From Bacillota bacterium (GTDB lineage Bacteria; Bacillota; Clostridia; Lachnospirales; Bianqueaceae), in contig JAFVHC010000118.1 in assembly GCA_017474705.1 (NCBI GenBank), positions 1 through 12,158 on the forward strand: a stretch of DNA of 12,158 nucleotides. Direction: 5' to 3'. Each line of letters begins with the position of its first letter. Position 1 is the first letter of the stretch. The translations under genes and the position numbers were made by a program. Positions 1 to 7,506 of this stretch are shown one piece after another. The notes beneath the pieces are model-generated. The model made no database searches and had not been told where the DNA came from. It was given only the letters and a program-made list of their open reading frames with translations.

Positions 1-1137
1 GAAGATACCATTGGTCAGCATGGTGTTCAGCGTACGGCCGATCATGTAATATGCGCACATGAAAAGCATGTATTTCAGGTAATGCTTGGCCTGCGGCGAA
101 AGCGTATAGGCCGCTTTGAGGATCAAAGGCGTGCCCGCCAGGATGACCAGACCGGCGACCGTGCCGACCACAAGGGAGATGCGCAGGAACCTTGCGCCGT
201 CCTTTTTAGCCTGCTCCAGTTCGTTCCTTCCCATCTGATTGCCCAGGATGATGCTCGCACCGATGCCGACACCGCCGCCGACGCAGTCGATGATGTTCTT
301 GACGATATTACCGATGGAATGGGCCGCCACCGCGTCTGACCCCAGGTGGCCGATGATCGCGGAATAAGCAGTCATCGCACCGCCCCACGCCACCATGTTG
401 GCCAGCAGAGGCGTCGTATAATGCCAGAAATCCTTATGCAGGACCGGGTAGCTTTCGAAGATGCGCCGGACGCGGATCCGTACCACGTCCTTCTTGCGGT
501 TCTCGATCAGACACAGGAGCACCTCCACTCCGCGGGAGATGGTCGTTGCCAGCGCCGCACCGGCGATCTCCAGCCTTGGCAGACCGAACAGACCGAAGAT
601 CAGCAAACTGTTGAGGATGATGTTCAGGATGACCGTGGTGGAACCGAAGATGGAACTGCGCTTGACGCGGTCCGTGGTCTTCATGATCGTCAGATAGGTC
701 TGTGAAATGGCCACGAAGATGTGTGAAATAGCCACGATGCGCAGGTACGGGATACCCAGTTCGATCAGATGCGGATCGTTCGTGAAGAAACGCATCAAGT
801 ACTGCGGGAACACGAGCGATGCAAGACAAAGGATGGATGTTCCCAGCAAGCCATATCTGAGCGTGATGCCCAGGACCTTTTCCACTGCTTCCCCATCTTT
901 TTTGCCCCAATACTGGGCCGCCAGTACAGAAGTACCGGCCACCAGGCCGAAGATGATGATCTGCTGGACGAAATTGATCTGCGACGCCAGGGAGATCGCG
1001 GAGAGCGCGTCCTGGTCCAGAAGGCCCAGCATCAACGCATCGGAAGCACTGACCAGGGAAGTCAGCAGGTTCTGGATGGCCATCGGCAGCACCATCACCG
1101 CCAGGCCTTTGTAGAATTTCTTGTTTTCCGGTTTCAT
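1..1137 (-). CDS. MATE family efflux transporter (C-terminus cut by window edge)
   Basis: This is a multi-pass inner-membrane transporter of the MATE (multi-antimicrobial extrusion) family, which exports drugs or metabolites in exchange for Na+ or H+. Reading in from the ATG at 1137 gives 379 in-frame codons to the window edge; the family is usually about 450 residues, so roughly the last 15% is missing. Visible family features are the N-terminal PMAIQNLLTSLVSASDALMLG helix, the AGTSVLAAQYWGKKD segment after helix 2, and a second repeat half beginning near TTPLLANMVAWGG, with the matching AAHSIGNIVKN and GASIILGNQMGR segments. An AGAGG-type ribosome binding site sits just upstream, in the 9-bp gap after the preceding gene, so it is the fifth gene of the operon. 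The family assignment is firm; the substrate cannot be told from sequence. Confidence 0.93.
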   Translation of the reverse strand, partial: MKPENKKFYKGLAVMVLPMAIQNLLTSLVSASDALMLGLLDQDALSAISLASQINFVQQIIIFGLVAGTSVLAAQYWGKKDGEAVEKVLGITLRYGLLGTSILCLASLVFPQYLMRFFTNDPHLIELGIPYLRIVAISHIFVAISQTYLTIMKTTDRVKRSSIFGSTTVILNIILNSLLIFGLFGLPRLEIAGAALATTISRGVEVLLCLIENRKKDVVRIRVRRIFESYPVLHKDFWHYTTPLLANMVAWGGAMTAYSAIIGHLGSDAVAAHSIGNIVKNIIDCVGGGVGIGASIILGNQMGRNELEQAKKDGARFLRISLVVGTVAGLVILAGTPLILKAAYTLSPQAKHYLKYMLFMCAYYMIGRTLNTMLTNGIF

Positions 1138-1146
1138 GGATCCCTC

Positions 1147-1629
1147 TTAGATAATGAACATGATCAGAAAGATGATCAGGTTAAAAGTAAAGCTCAACTG
1201 CATGAGCCGTTTGGTCTCGGTCTTCTTGTAATGGGCCAGGAACCCCAGACCGACGGTCGTAACGATCGAGATCCCGCCCAGGATGAGCGGCACATAGGAG
1301 TCTGCGTAAGGCAGCATGCCGTTTTTCGCCACCATCGCCTGGTAAACATCCCGATACCGCATGTGCATGATGAAGGAATGGATGCACACCAGGATGGAAT
1401 AGAACGCATAAGCGATCAGCGGCCACGCCAGGAACTTGCGGCGTTCCTTCTCATGCGCATAGGTCATGAGCAGAAGGACGAAACCGGTGACGGCCAGGGT
1501 GTAGCCCTGCACCGAACGTGCCGACGTAAGACAGGCCATGAACACGACAAGGATATTCAGCAGGCAGAGCATCACCCAGATGAAGGTGCGTACCCCCTGC
1601 GGGAGTTCATAATAGGTTTTGATCTTCAT
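1147..1629 (-). CDS. Hypothetical multi-pass membrane protein (160 aa)
   Basis: I do not recognise this family. The 160-residue product has four or five hydrophobic segments, at about residues 14-34, 41-57, 67-87, 113-133 and 144-160. The short loops between them are charged (YAHEKERRKF near 57-66, HYKKTETKRL near 133-142), consistent with cytoplasmic positive loops. It ends in a run of Ile, Leu and Phe with almost no tail after the last helix. The start is supported by a GAAGGG ribosome binding site in the 11-bp gap after the YitT-family gene, and the stop lies 9 bp before the MATE start, so it is translated inside the operon. Its position next to a MATE exporter and a YitT-type protein suggests a membrane role, but no function can be assigned. 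Confidence 0.82.
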   Translation of the reverse strand: MKIKTYYELPQGVRTFIWVMLCLLNILVVFMACLTSARSVQGYTLAVTGFVLLLMTYAHEKERRKFLAWPLIAYAFYSILVCIHSFIMHMRYRDVYQAMVAKNGMLPYADSYVPLILGGISIVTTVGLGFLAHYKKTETKRLMQLSFTFNLIIFLIMFII

Positions 1630-1640
1630 ATCATACCCTT

Positions 1641-2501
1641 CTAATCTTCCGGCCTGAAATAGAATCTTCCCGAGATCTGTCTTGTATCCACGATATTGAT
1701 GAAAGCCTGCGGATCGATCTCTTTGACCTTCTGGATGACCTCGCCCGTCTCTGACCGCGAGACGACCGAATATACGACCTGGTGCTGCTGATGGGCATAG
1801 GATCCCTCAGCATTGATGATCGTTGCGCCATGGTGGCACAGATGATAGATCTCTTTACAGATCTCTTCTGCCTTTTCCGTCACGATCAACAGTGTGCCCT
1901 GCTGATATCTGCGGTACAGCAGATGGATCACGTTGGTGGAGGCATACTGGAAAATGATCGAGTACAGCGCTCGGTCCCAGCCGAAGAAGTATCCGGCCAC
2001 GCCCAGGATGACCACGTTGATGCCCAGCACCATGGGGAAGGAATCCATCGCTTTGCGTTCCGAAAGGAAGATGCCGATAAAGTCCGTGCCTCCGGTGGTG
2101 GCGTCCGCAGAAAGGCAGAAACTGATGACCGCCCCGTTGATGATACCGCCGAAAATACTGATCAGCAGGATGTCCTGGGTGATCACGAAGCCCGGCAGGA
2201 TATCCGTCCAGACACCGGTCAGGAAGATCATGAGACAGGACAGCAAGGTGAACTTCTTACCGATGAAGCGGAACCCGATGTAGACGGGGAAAGCATTCAG
2301 CAAGACGTTGACCAACGTGTAGGAGATCTCCTTATGGGCGTACAGCTGGAACAGCCGCTGCACCAGCAGCGTCAGTCCCGTCGCGCCGCCGGGGAACAGG
2401 TTGCCCGTACGTACGAAGCTCTTGATGTTCAGCGCCATGACGAAGGAGGCGATGACCACCATCACCAGACGCTTGATGTCGGTTTTCCAATCAAATCTCA
2501 T
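1641..2501 (-). CDS. YitT family membrane protein with C-terminal DUF2179
   Basis: The 286-residue product has the YitT_membrane domain (about residues 10-195, five or six helices) followed by a soluble DUF2179 domain (about 200-283). Family hallmarks visible are NLFPGGATGL (34-43), TGGTDFIG (136-143) and the terminal IVDTRQISGRFYF. The biochemical role of the family is not well established; the DUF2179 domain has a small alpha/beta fold suggestive of ligand binding. An in-frame ATG 36 bases further upstream exists at 2537, but I chose 2501 because GGGGGAAG (2508-2515) lies 6 bases ahead of it and because YitT homologues begin near this point. With this start the gene overlaps the end of the sirtuin gene by 11 bp, implying coupled translation. 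Confidence 0.9.
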   Translation of the reverse strand: MRFDWKTDIKRLVMVVIASFVMALNIKSFVRTGNLFPGGATGLTLLVQRLFQLYAHKEISYTLVNVLLNAFPVYIGFRFIGKKFTLLSCLMIFLTGVWTDILPGFVITQDILLISIFGGIINGAVISFCLSADATTGGTDFIGIFLSERKAMDSFPMVLGINVVILGVAGYFFGWDRALYSIIFQYASTNVIHLLYRRYQQGTLLIVTEKAEEICKEIYHLCHHGATIINAEGSYAHQQHQVVYSVVSRSETGEVIQKVKEIDPQAFINIVDTRQISGRFYFRPED

Positions 2502-3204
2502 CGACTGCTTCCCCCAGGACTTTGCCGATGGAATCATGGATGCTCAGCTCACAGTAACGATCCGCAGAGGTCCTGTCGCGGTTGATCTGCACAAGATGCT
2601 GTCCACGGAAGTAGCGGACCATGCCCGCCGCAGGGTATACCACCAGCGAAGTGCCGCCGATGATCATGGTGTCCGCCGTTTCGATGGCTTCTACCGCCTG
2701 CTCGATGGTATCGCCGTCCAGGCCTTCCTCGTACAGGACCACGTCGGGTTTGATGATCCCGCCGCAGTCGCAGCGCGGCACACCGGGTTTGGCCATGATA
2801 TCCTCGAAGGTAAAGAATTTTCCGCAGCGCATGCAGTAATTACGATGGATCGAACCGTGCAGTTCAAGCACCCGCTTGCTGCCCGCCTTCTGATGCAGGC
2901 CGTCGATATTCTGGGTGATGATGGCGGAGAGTTTCCCCATCTGCTCCAGCTTGACCAGTGCTTTGTGGCAGGCATTAGGCTCAGCGCCGGGGAAGCTCAT
3001 CTTGTCTTTATAAAATCGATAGAATTCTTCCGGCTGCTCCATAAAGAAGGTGTGGCTCAGGATCTGTTCCGGCGGCCAGGCATACTGCAAGTGATAGAGT
3101 CCGTCCTGTGAACGGAAATCCGGGATGCCGCTTTCCGTCGAGGTGCCGGCCCCGCCGAAGAATACGATCCGCTTGGAATCCCGTAAGATCTCAGTCAGCG
3201 TCAT
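2491..3204 (-). CDS. cobB: Sirtuin, NAD-dependent protein deacylase (Sir2/CobB family)
   Basis: This cytoplasmic enzyme removes acyl groups from lysines using NAD+, giving nicotinamide and O-acyl-ADP-ribose. All Sir2 signatures are present in the 237-residue product: NAD-binding GAGTSTESGIPDFR (18-31), TQNIDGLH (97-104), catalytic His116 in LELHG, a zinc site from Cys124, Cys127, Cys145 and Cys147 (CxxC then CxC), and GTSLVVYPAAG (184-194). VVLYEE (155-160) replaces the VVFFGE seen in some sirtuins and is, as I recall, common in Bacillota forms. The reading frame stays open upstream to 3330, but the start at 3204 is preferred: an AGAGGAT ribosome binding site precedes it, homology begins there, and the longer version would run into the histidine phosphatase gene. 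It is second in the operon, 19 bp after that gene. Confidence 0.95.
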   Translation of the reverse strand: MTLTEILRDSKRIVFFGGAGTSTESGIPDFRSQDGLYHLQYAWPPEQILSHTFFMEQPEEFYRFYKDKMSFPGAEPNACHKALVKLEQMGKLSAIITQNIDGLHQKAGSKRVLELHGSIHRNYCMRCGKFFTFEDIMAKPGVPRCDCGGIIKPDVVLYEEGLDGDTIEQAVEAIETADTMIIGGTSLVVYPAAGMVRYFRGQHLVQINRDRTSADRYCELSIHDSIGKVLGEAVDEI

Positions 3205-3223
3205 GGTATCATCCTCTTTCCAC

Positions 3224-3964
3224 TTAATCTTTGAAAATATCCATGCGGTCCGTGGGGTCCGCAAAAGTTTCCTTGAACATGCCGGAAGCGGAGGCTGGTT
3301 CCCCTGCCATCTGAAGATGCGGCGTCGCACCTAAATAGCGCATCCGGAAATGGGCGATGCCCTCTTCCCGCTCCTCCGTCTCCACCATCGTCATCCCTGT
3401 GGGAGAGATGAAGATCTGATGGAACAGCTGGATCGGCGAAATATGCAGCAGATGGCCTAAGAGCACGCAGGAGATGCCGAAGTGGCAGACCAACGCGATC
3501 GTATCATGGTTCGCCTGTACGACGCGGTAGTAGTTGCCCGTCCGCTCGTATCCATGACGCGCCAGCAATGCATCCAGTTTTTTACCAATTTCCACGGCTG
3601 CCGGTCCCGGCGCGTGTCCGCGGTACAGGTCCGATTCCATCCAATGGTCCGGGTCGAAATGCAGCGGGTCGTCCATCCATTCCCTGGGCAGATAGTCCCA
3701 GCAGATGCTCATGCCGCCTGTTTCCGGATCCGGCATCGGCGCGTAGAACTCACGCAGATAATCCAGGATCTCGGCTTCCTGCCCCCGTGCCTGTAATGTC
3801 AGGGAGGCAGTATCCTTTGCGCGGCCCAGTGGGGAGCAGTAGAATTTCGTGATATCCTTGTCTTTCAGATAGGCGGCCAGTGCCCTGGCTTCGCGCCATC
3901 CCTTTTCCGTCAATGTATCGTGGGCATAATCCGGATCCCCATGCCGGATCAGTAGAATACGCAT
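3224..3964 (-). CDS. Histidine phosphatase family protein (phosphoglycerate mutase-like)
   Basis: This 246-residue cytoplasmic protein belongs to the histidine phosphatase superfamily, in which a histidine is transiently phosphorylated. The catalytic RHG motif is at residues 7-9 (LLIRHGDPD), the partner motif SPLGRAKDTA at 44-53 supplies the phosphate-binding arginine (Arg48), an acidic residue occurs at Glu72, and the second catalytic histidine is His161 in VCHFGIS. The fold is therefore likely active, but whether it acts on a sugar phosphate, nucleotide or protein cannot be told. An AGAGGAT ribosome binding site lies upstream of the ATG at 3964. It is the first gene of the operon, behind a recognisable promoter, and is followed by the sirtuin. 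Confidence 0.92.
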   Translation of the reverse strand: MRILLIRHGDPDYAHDTLTEKGWREARALAAYLKDKDITKFYCSPLGRAKDTASLTLQARGQEAEILDYLREFYAPMPDPETGGMSICWDYLPREWMDDPLHFDPDHWMESDLYRGHAPGPAAVEIGKKLDALLARHGYERTGNYYRVVQANHDTIALVCHFGISCVLLGHLLHISPIQLFHQIFISPTGMTMVETEEREEGIAHFRMRYLGATPHLQMAGEPASASGMFKETFADPTDRMDIFKD

Positions 3965-3994
3965 ATGAACATCCTCTTTTTCTGCGTTTTCTCC

Positions 3995-4023
3995 AGTTTA
4001 ATATGTTTCTGATTGTTCGTCAA
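3995..4023 (-). promoter_or_regulatory. Sigma-A type promoter of the histidine phosphatase operon
   Basis: Read on the minus strand, TTGACG (4018-4023) matches the -35 consensus at five of six bases. It is followed after exactly 17 bp by TAAACT (3995-4000), which matches the -10 consensus at four of six. Transcription would start near 3988, leaving a leader of about 25 bases that contains the AGAGGAT ribosome binding site. The promoter sits just past the terminator of the upstream operon, which fits a fresh transcription start. Confidence 0.6.
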
Positions 4024-4033
4024 GCAGATACAC

Positions 4034-4089
4034 AAAAAGTGCCATCCGGCGCTGTGGCTTACGTCACATACTGGCCCGGATGGCACTTT
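4034..4089 (-). terminator. Rho-independent terminator of the phosphatase/MurT-like operon
   Basis: Two perfect 14-bp inverted arms (4036-4049 and 4076-4089, AAAGTGCCATCCGG and its complement) flank a 26-base loop. Inside the loop TGTG (4053-4056) can pair with CACA (4065-4068), giving an upper stem. On the minus strand the stem is followed by a run of five T (4034-4038, shared in part with the arm). It lies about 110 bases after the stop of the phosphatase gene and before the next promoter. On the plus strand the following sequence is less T-rich and no plus-strand gene ends here, so minus-strand use is more likely. Confidence 0.75.
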
Positions 4090-4196
4090 CTATATGTCTG
4101 TTTTAATATATCCCCGTTTCTTATGACAGGCTCTATCATACCATAATCAAACGCCGATTACCATTACGGTACGATTACAGATCTGTCACACAAGGA

Positions 4197-6287
4197 TCAG
4201 AACAGTTTTTTGATGCGCAGGATATTGCGTCCGTCCACATGCTCATAGGAGACTTCATCCATCGTCTTGCGGACCATGAAGATCCCCAGTCCGCCGGTCT
4301 GCCGTTCCTCCGCGGGCAGTGTCACGTCCGGTTCCGGCGCTTCCAGCGGATTATACGCAATACCGCTGTCGATGAAAGTCAGCATCACGCCATGCTCTTC
4401 TTCCAGTTGCTCGAACCGCACCGTAGCGTCTCCTTTACCACCGGCATAGGCATAATACGCGATATTGCTGAACAGTTCATCGATCGCCAGTTCGATCTGC
4501 ATCTGCACCTTCATCGGGCAGTCCATGGCTTCCAGCTCTTCGTTGATGAAAGCTGTGATCACAGGGATGTTTTCGATCCGTGCCGGCTTCGTCATCTCCT
4601 TGACCAGATGACGGGGACCTAAATACTCCAGGCAGAGCATGGTCAGATCATCGAACTGCGGCGCCGTACCCACGAAACCGTCTACCTTATTGCGGACCGC
4701 CTGCAGGATCTGCTGCGGCTTCTCACCCTTCGCCTCGTTCAGGACCTCCAGCAGCCGGTCCATACCGAACAGCTTTCCGCTCTCATTCGTGGCTTCAGGC
4801 ACACCGTCTGTATAAACGAACAGCTTGGCACCTTTTTTCATCTTCAGTTCGTAGTTCGTATATCTGGCACTCTCAAGGCCTCCGATGACCAGGCCATGAC
4901 GGTCCTTGATGATCTCGAACCCGAAGTCCGGCTGCATCAGGATGGGATACTCATGACCGGCATTCGCGCAGGTCATATGACCATTCTTCAGATCCAGGAT
5001 CCCCAGCCAGACCGTAATGAACATTTCCTCGCGGTTGTTCTGACAGATCTGCTGATTGACCCGCTCCAGCACTTCTTTCGGGCTTCCGCCCATCATGCTG
5101 TAGTTCTGCACCAGGATCTTGGAGATCATCATGAACAGGGCCGCCGGGACGCCTTTGCCGGAAACGTCGGCAATGACCAGACCCAGATGGTCACGGTCCA
5201 AAAGGAAGAAATCATAGAAATCGCCACCGACCTCTTTGGCGGGATCCATGCTTGCGTAGATATTCATATCCGTACGTTCAGGGAACGGCGGAAAGATATT
5301 CGGCACCATATCCGCCTGGACGCGGCGCGCCAGATCCAGTTCGGTACCGATCCTTTGGTTCTCTGCCGTGACAGTAGTCAATGTATTTTCGATCTCGGTC
5401 AGATCCTGCTCCATACTGTTCATGACCTGCTGCAGGTTTTCGACTTCATCGCCGGTCCGGATATCCAGTTTCGCGAAATGACCATCTGTCTCCACACCGT
5501 TCCTGCGGTCTTCCACATAACTTTGGGCCGCGGCAGCGATGGAATTGATCGGCTCTACCACGGTCTTTTTCATGCGCCAGGCCAGGATCGTCGCGATCAA
5601 CGCGGTCAAAAGCAGCAGTGCGACTCCGATACCTAAAGCGAATTCCCGCATTCCTTCCATGACGTTTCCATAGGTCGCGTCCACGAAAACGAAGGCGCAG
5701 ATCTCCCCCTGGATATTATGTATAGGCACTGCAGCCGTACACATCCAGCCGTATTCCCGGGTGTACTCGATCAGGCAGGGCTTATCGGAAGGATCCGTCT
5801 CCATAAATGTATCGATCGCTTTTTTCGATACTTTTTCAAATTGTCCGACGCGGCGGGGATCCTCCGTATCCGGATCGACGATGAAGACCACGTTCCGGTC
5901 CACCGGATCCAGCATGCCGATGTATGCAGCATACACGTCATTGTAATTCAGAAATTGCTCCATATGGCCGCGCAGCACCTTGTAGATCGGACGTTCTTCT
6001 ATTTGCTGCATCCTGGCCGCATATGCTTCTTCTTGGCGATCTTCCGCACTTGTATCCCGGTAGATATCCATGACTTCATCAGCGTAAGCGGCTGCGGTCG
6101 TTTCACTGCCCAAGGATTGAAAAGCCTGCTCTGCCGTATCTCGGGTAAAATCCTGTCTCTGTCCGGACATGGAGAAATAATACAATACCATGCCCATGAC
6201 CAGCGCGGCCACGCCTAACAAGATACACCCCAGCAGTGTGAGGTGGAAAACTCTCTGTGCGAGCAAGGCCTTTCTATTAGCTTTCAT
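4197..6287 (-). CDS. Membrane-bound SpoIIE/PP2C serine phosphatase fused to an RsbW-type ATPase domain
   Basis: The 696-residue product is a transmembrane sensor phosphatase. TM1 (about 14-38) and TM2 (about 216-237) enclose an extracellular region of about 175 residues that looks Cache/PAS-like (WMCTAAVPIHNIQGEICAFV near 181-200). A HAMP linker follows (about 238-295), then a short coiled coil. The SpoIIE-type PP2C domain (about 315-555) keeps its metal ligands in VGGDFYD (Asp356), ADVSGKG (Asp374), YTDG (Asp494) and FDDLT (Asp546-Asp547). The C-terminus (about 570-696) is a GHKL/HATPase_c domain like the anti-sigma kinases RsbW/SpoIIAB, with ELAIDELFSN (Glu604, Asn608), DSG (640-642) and GGLGIFMV (665-672). 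Such proteins normally act on STAS anti-anti-sigma factors; none is encoded here. GGGGGAG, lying across the serpin stop codon, serves as its ribosome binding site, and the gap is 6 bp. It is the last gene of the operon. Confidence 0.95.
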   Translation of the reverse strand: MKANRKALLAQRVFHLTLLGCILLGVAALVMGMVLYYFSMSGQRQDFTRDTAEQAFQSLGSETTAAAYADEVMDIYRDTSAEDRQEEAYAARMQQIEERPIYKVLRGHMEQFLNYNDVYAAYIGMLDPVDRNVVFIVDPDTEDPRRVGQFEKVSKKAIDTFMETDPSDKPCLIEYTREYGWMCTAAVPIHNIQGEICAFVFVDATYGNVMEGMREFALGIGVALLLLTALIATILAWRMKKTVVEPINSIAAAAQSYVEDRRNGVETDGHFAKLDIRTGDEVENLQQVMNSMEQDLTEIENTLTTVTAENQRIGTELDLARRVQADMVPNIFPPFPERTDMNIYASMDPAKEVGGDFYDFFLLDRDHLGLVIADVSGKGVPAALFMMISKILVQNYSMMGGSPKEVLERVNQQICQNNREEMFITVWLGILDLKNGHMTCANAGHEYPILMQPDFGFEIIKDRHGLVIGGLESARYTNYELKMKKGAKLFVYTDGVPEATNESGKLFGMDRLLEVLNEAKGEKPQQILQAVRNKVDGFVGTAPQFDDLTMLCLEYLGPRHLVKEMTKPARIENIPVITAFINEELEAMDCPMKVQMQIELAIDELFSNIAYYAYAGGKGDATVRFEQLEEEHGVMLTFIDSGIAYNPLEAPEPDVTLPAEERQTGGLGIFMVRKTMDEVSYEHVDGRNILRIKKLF

Positions 6288-6293
6288 ATCTCG

Positions 6294-7505
6294 TTACTCC
6301 CCCATCGTTTGTACGATGCCCAAGAATAATGGCATACCACTTTCCAGATCCACGATGGCAAAAGCGAATGGACGATCCAGGATGACTTCCTTGATGTCCC
6401 GCTCTTCTTCCTCCATTGCTCCTTCTGTGAGCACGATATCGGTCACCGCGGCAGCTTTCGTCCCTTTTCGGTCCAGCTCGATATGGGTCTTCTGCGTGAT
6501 CGCTGAGATGGCGAGCGCATCTCCGCTCTTCAGGATCTTAGTGAATTCAGCTTTCCCGAAGGCACTTTTCATGCCCAGATCCTGCATATCCTGACCTGCG
6601 TCGATCGTACAATCGAACTTGAATTCCGGGATCATGCTGATCAGGGAATCCGGACTGTACGCGGTCCTGAGCGCCTCTGCGAACTTTTGTCCGTCGACCT
6701 GTTCCAGCAGTTCCACAGGGCTGGTCCCCTCCGGCGGCAGCATGGCTACGAAGGCCAGGCCATCATCCGCGTAATCCTTAACAAGGCAGTCTGCGCCGAG
6801 AAGGTCGAAATATCGTCCGTCGTCCCATGAGTTCAGACCTGTGATCTTTTGCTCAACGCCATCGTAGTTGGTGAAGACCGCATCTTCGTCGATCGCATAG
6901 TCTTCATAAGGCACGTTCCAGGTACCTTCGAAGCAGACCGCGTTCAGCAGGTGCATGACTTCGCCGGGATCCAGCTCCTTGAGCAGTTCCTTGATCATAC
7001 CATCCGTCGACTTTTCGACCCATTGATTGATCTCCTGGCATGTCTTCTCGTTGAATGCACGGCTGCAGGCTTCCGCCCGGAAAGAATGGATCCTGCTGAC
7101 GAAGTCCGGATCCAGCGCGCCGTATGTCTCATTGATCCAGATGGAATTGCTGATCTTGACTGTTTTCAGTCCGCCGTAGAGGGAGATGGCACTCATCTGA
7201 GACAAGTCCTCGGCCTCCATCACTTCAAGGGCTTCAGCCAAAGTATCGCCCTCTGCCCCATTCATGGCCATGGCCAGGTCCGCATACAAAGACAGCGGCG
7301 AGATCATGACGTTCTGACCGCTGTCGAGCTGGGAAAGGCAGCCTTTCTGCAGGATCCACCGAAAGCCCAGGTCCGTGACCGACTGCGCTGCCGCAATATA
7401 GGACCCGGCATCGGTCACCGGAACGTCGGGTGCTTCCACTTCTTTTTTCGAACAGCCGGCGAGCAGCAGGCCCGCCAGCATGATGATCGCTATACTTCGT
7501 TTCAT
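6294..7505 (-). CDS. Lipoprotein serpin (serine/cysteine protease inhibitor)
   Basis: This 403-residue protein is a serpin, a suicide inhibitor whose reactive loop is cut by the target protease and then inserted into a beta sheet. A signal peptide (residues 1-17) ends in a lipobox LAGC with Cys18, so it should be lipid-anchored on the outer face of the membrane. Serpin landmarks are SPLSLYADLAMAMNGAEGDT (69-88), LLNAVCFEGTWNVPY (186-200), IPEFKFD (292-298), LGMKSAFGKAEF (310-321), the hinge GTKAAAV (348-354) and the closing DRPFAFAIVD (377-386). The small residues at P12-P10 suggest an inhibitory serpin, though P9 is Val rather than Ala, Gly or Ser. The reactive loop is about six residues longer than that of antitrypsin and contains EEEER (365-369). 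The ATG lies one base after the stop of the AIM24 gene with no clear ribosome binding site. Confidence 0.94.
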   Translation of the reverse strand: MKRSIAIIMLAGLLLAGCSKKEVEAPDVPVTDAGSYIAAAQSVTDLGFRWILQKGCLSQLDSGQNVMISPLSLYADLAMAMNGAEGDTLAEALEVMEAEDLSQMSAISLYGGLKTVKISNSIWINETYGALDPDFVSRIHSFRAEACSRAFNEKTCQEINQWVEKSTDGMIKELLKELDPGEVMHLLNAVCFEGTWNVPYEDYAIDEDAVFTNYDGVEQKITGLNSWDDGRYFDLLGADCLVKDYADDGLAFVAMLPPEGTSPVELLEQVDGQKFAEALRTAYSPDSLISMIPEFKFDCTIDAGQDMQDLGMKSAFGKAEFTKILKSGDALAISAITQKTHIELDRKGTKAAAVTDIVLTEGAMEEEERDIKEVILDRPFAFAIVDLESGMPLFLGIVQTMGE

Positions 7506-7506
7506 A

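Noticed and set aside
701..741. Imperfect 21-bp tandem repeat (TGTGAAATGGCCACGA and TGTGAAATAGCCACGA) in the MATE gene
   Set aside because: It encodes a repeated VAIS in one helix (VAISHIFVAISQ). This is ordinary for hydrophobic helices and stays in frame, so it is not a separate element.
769..1644. Long plus-strand open frames at 769-1644 and 1782-2585
   Set aside because: They are antisense to the MATE, membrane protein and YitT genes, are rich in His, Gln, Arg and Asp as expected for the complement of high-GC genes, and lack ribosome binding sites.
2502..2537. Upstream ATG giving a YitT protein 12 residues longer
   Set aside because: It lies deeper in the sirtuin gene and lacks the GGGGGAAG site that serves the ATG at 2501, and the extra residues do not look like YitT.
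3205..3330. Upstream start that would lengthen the sirtuin by 42 residues
   Set aside because: The extension would overlap the end of the histidine phosphatase gene, has no sirtuin similarity and ignores the AGAGGAT site before 3204.
4090..4196. Short repeats of GATTAC and GTAAT after the phosphatase gene
   Set aside because: They are only six bases long, lie in a non-coding 3' region and form no array. The stretch shows nothing else recognisable.
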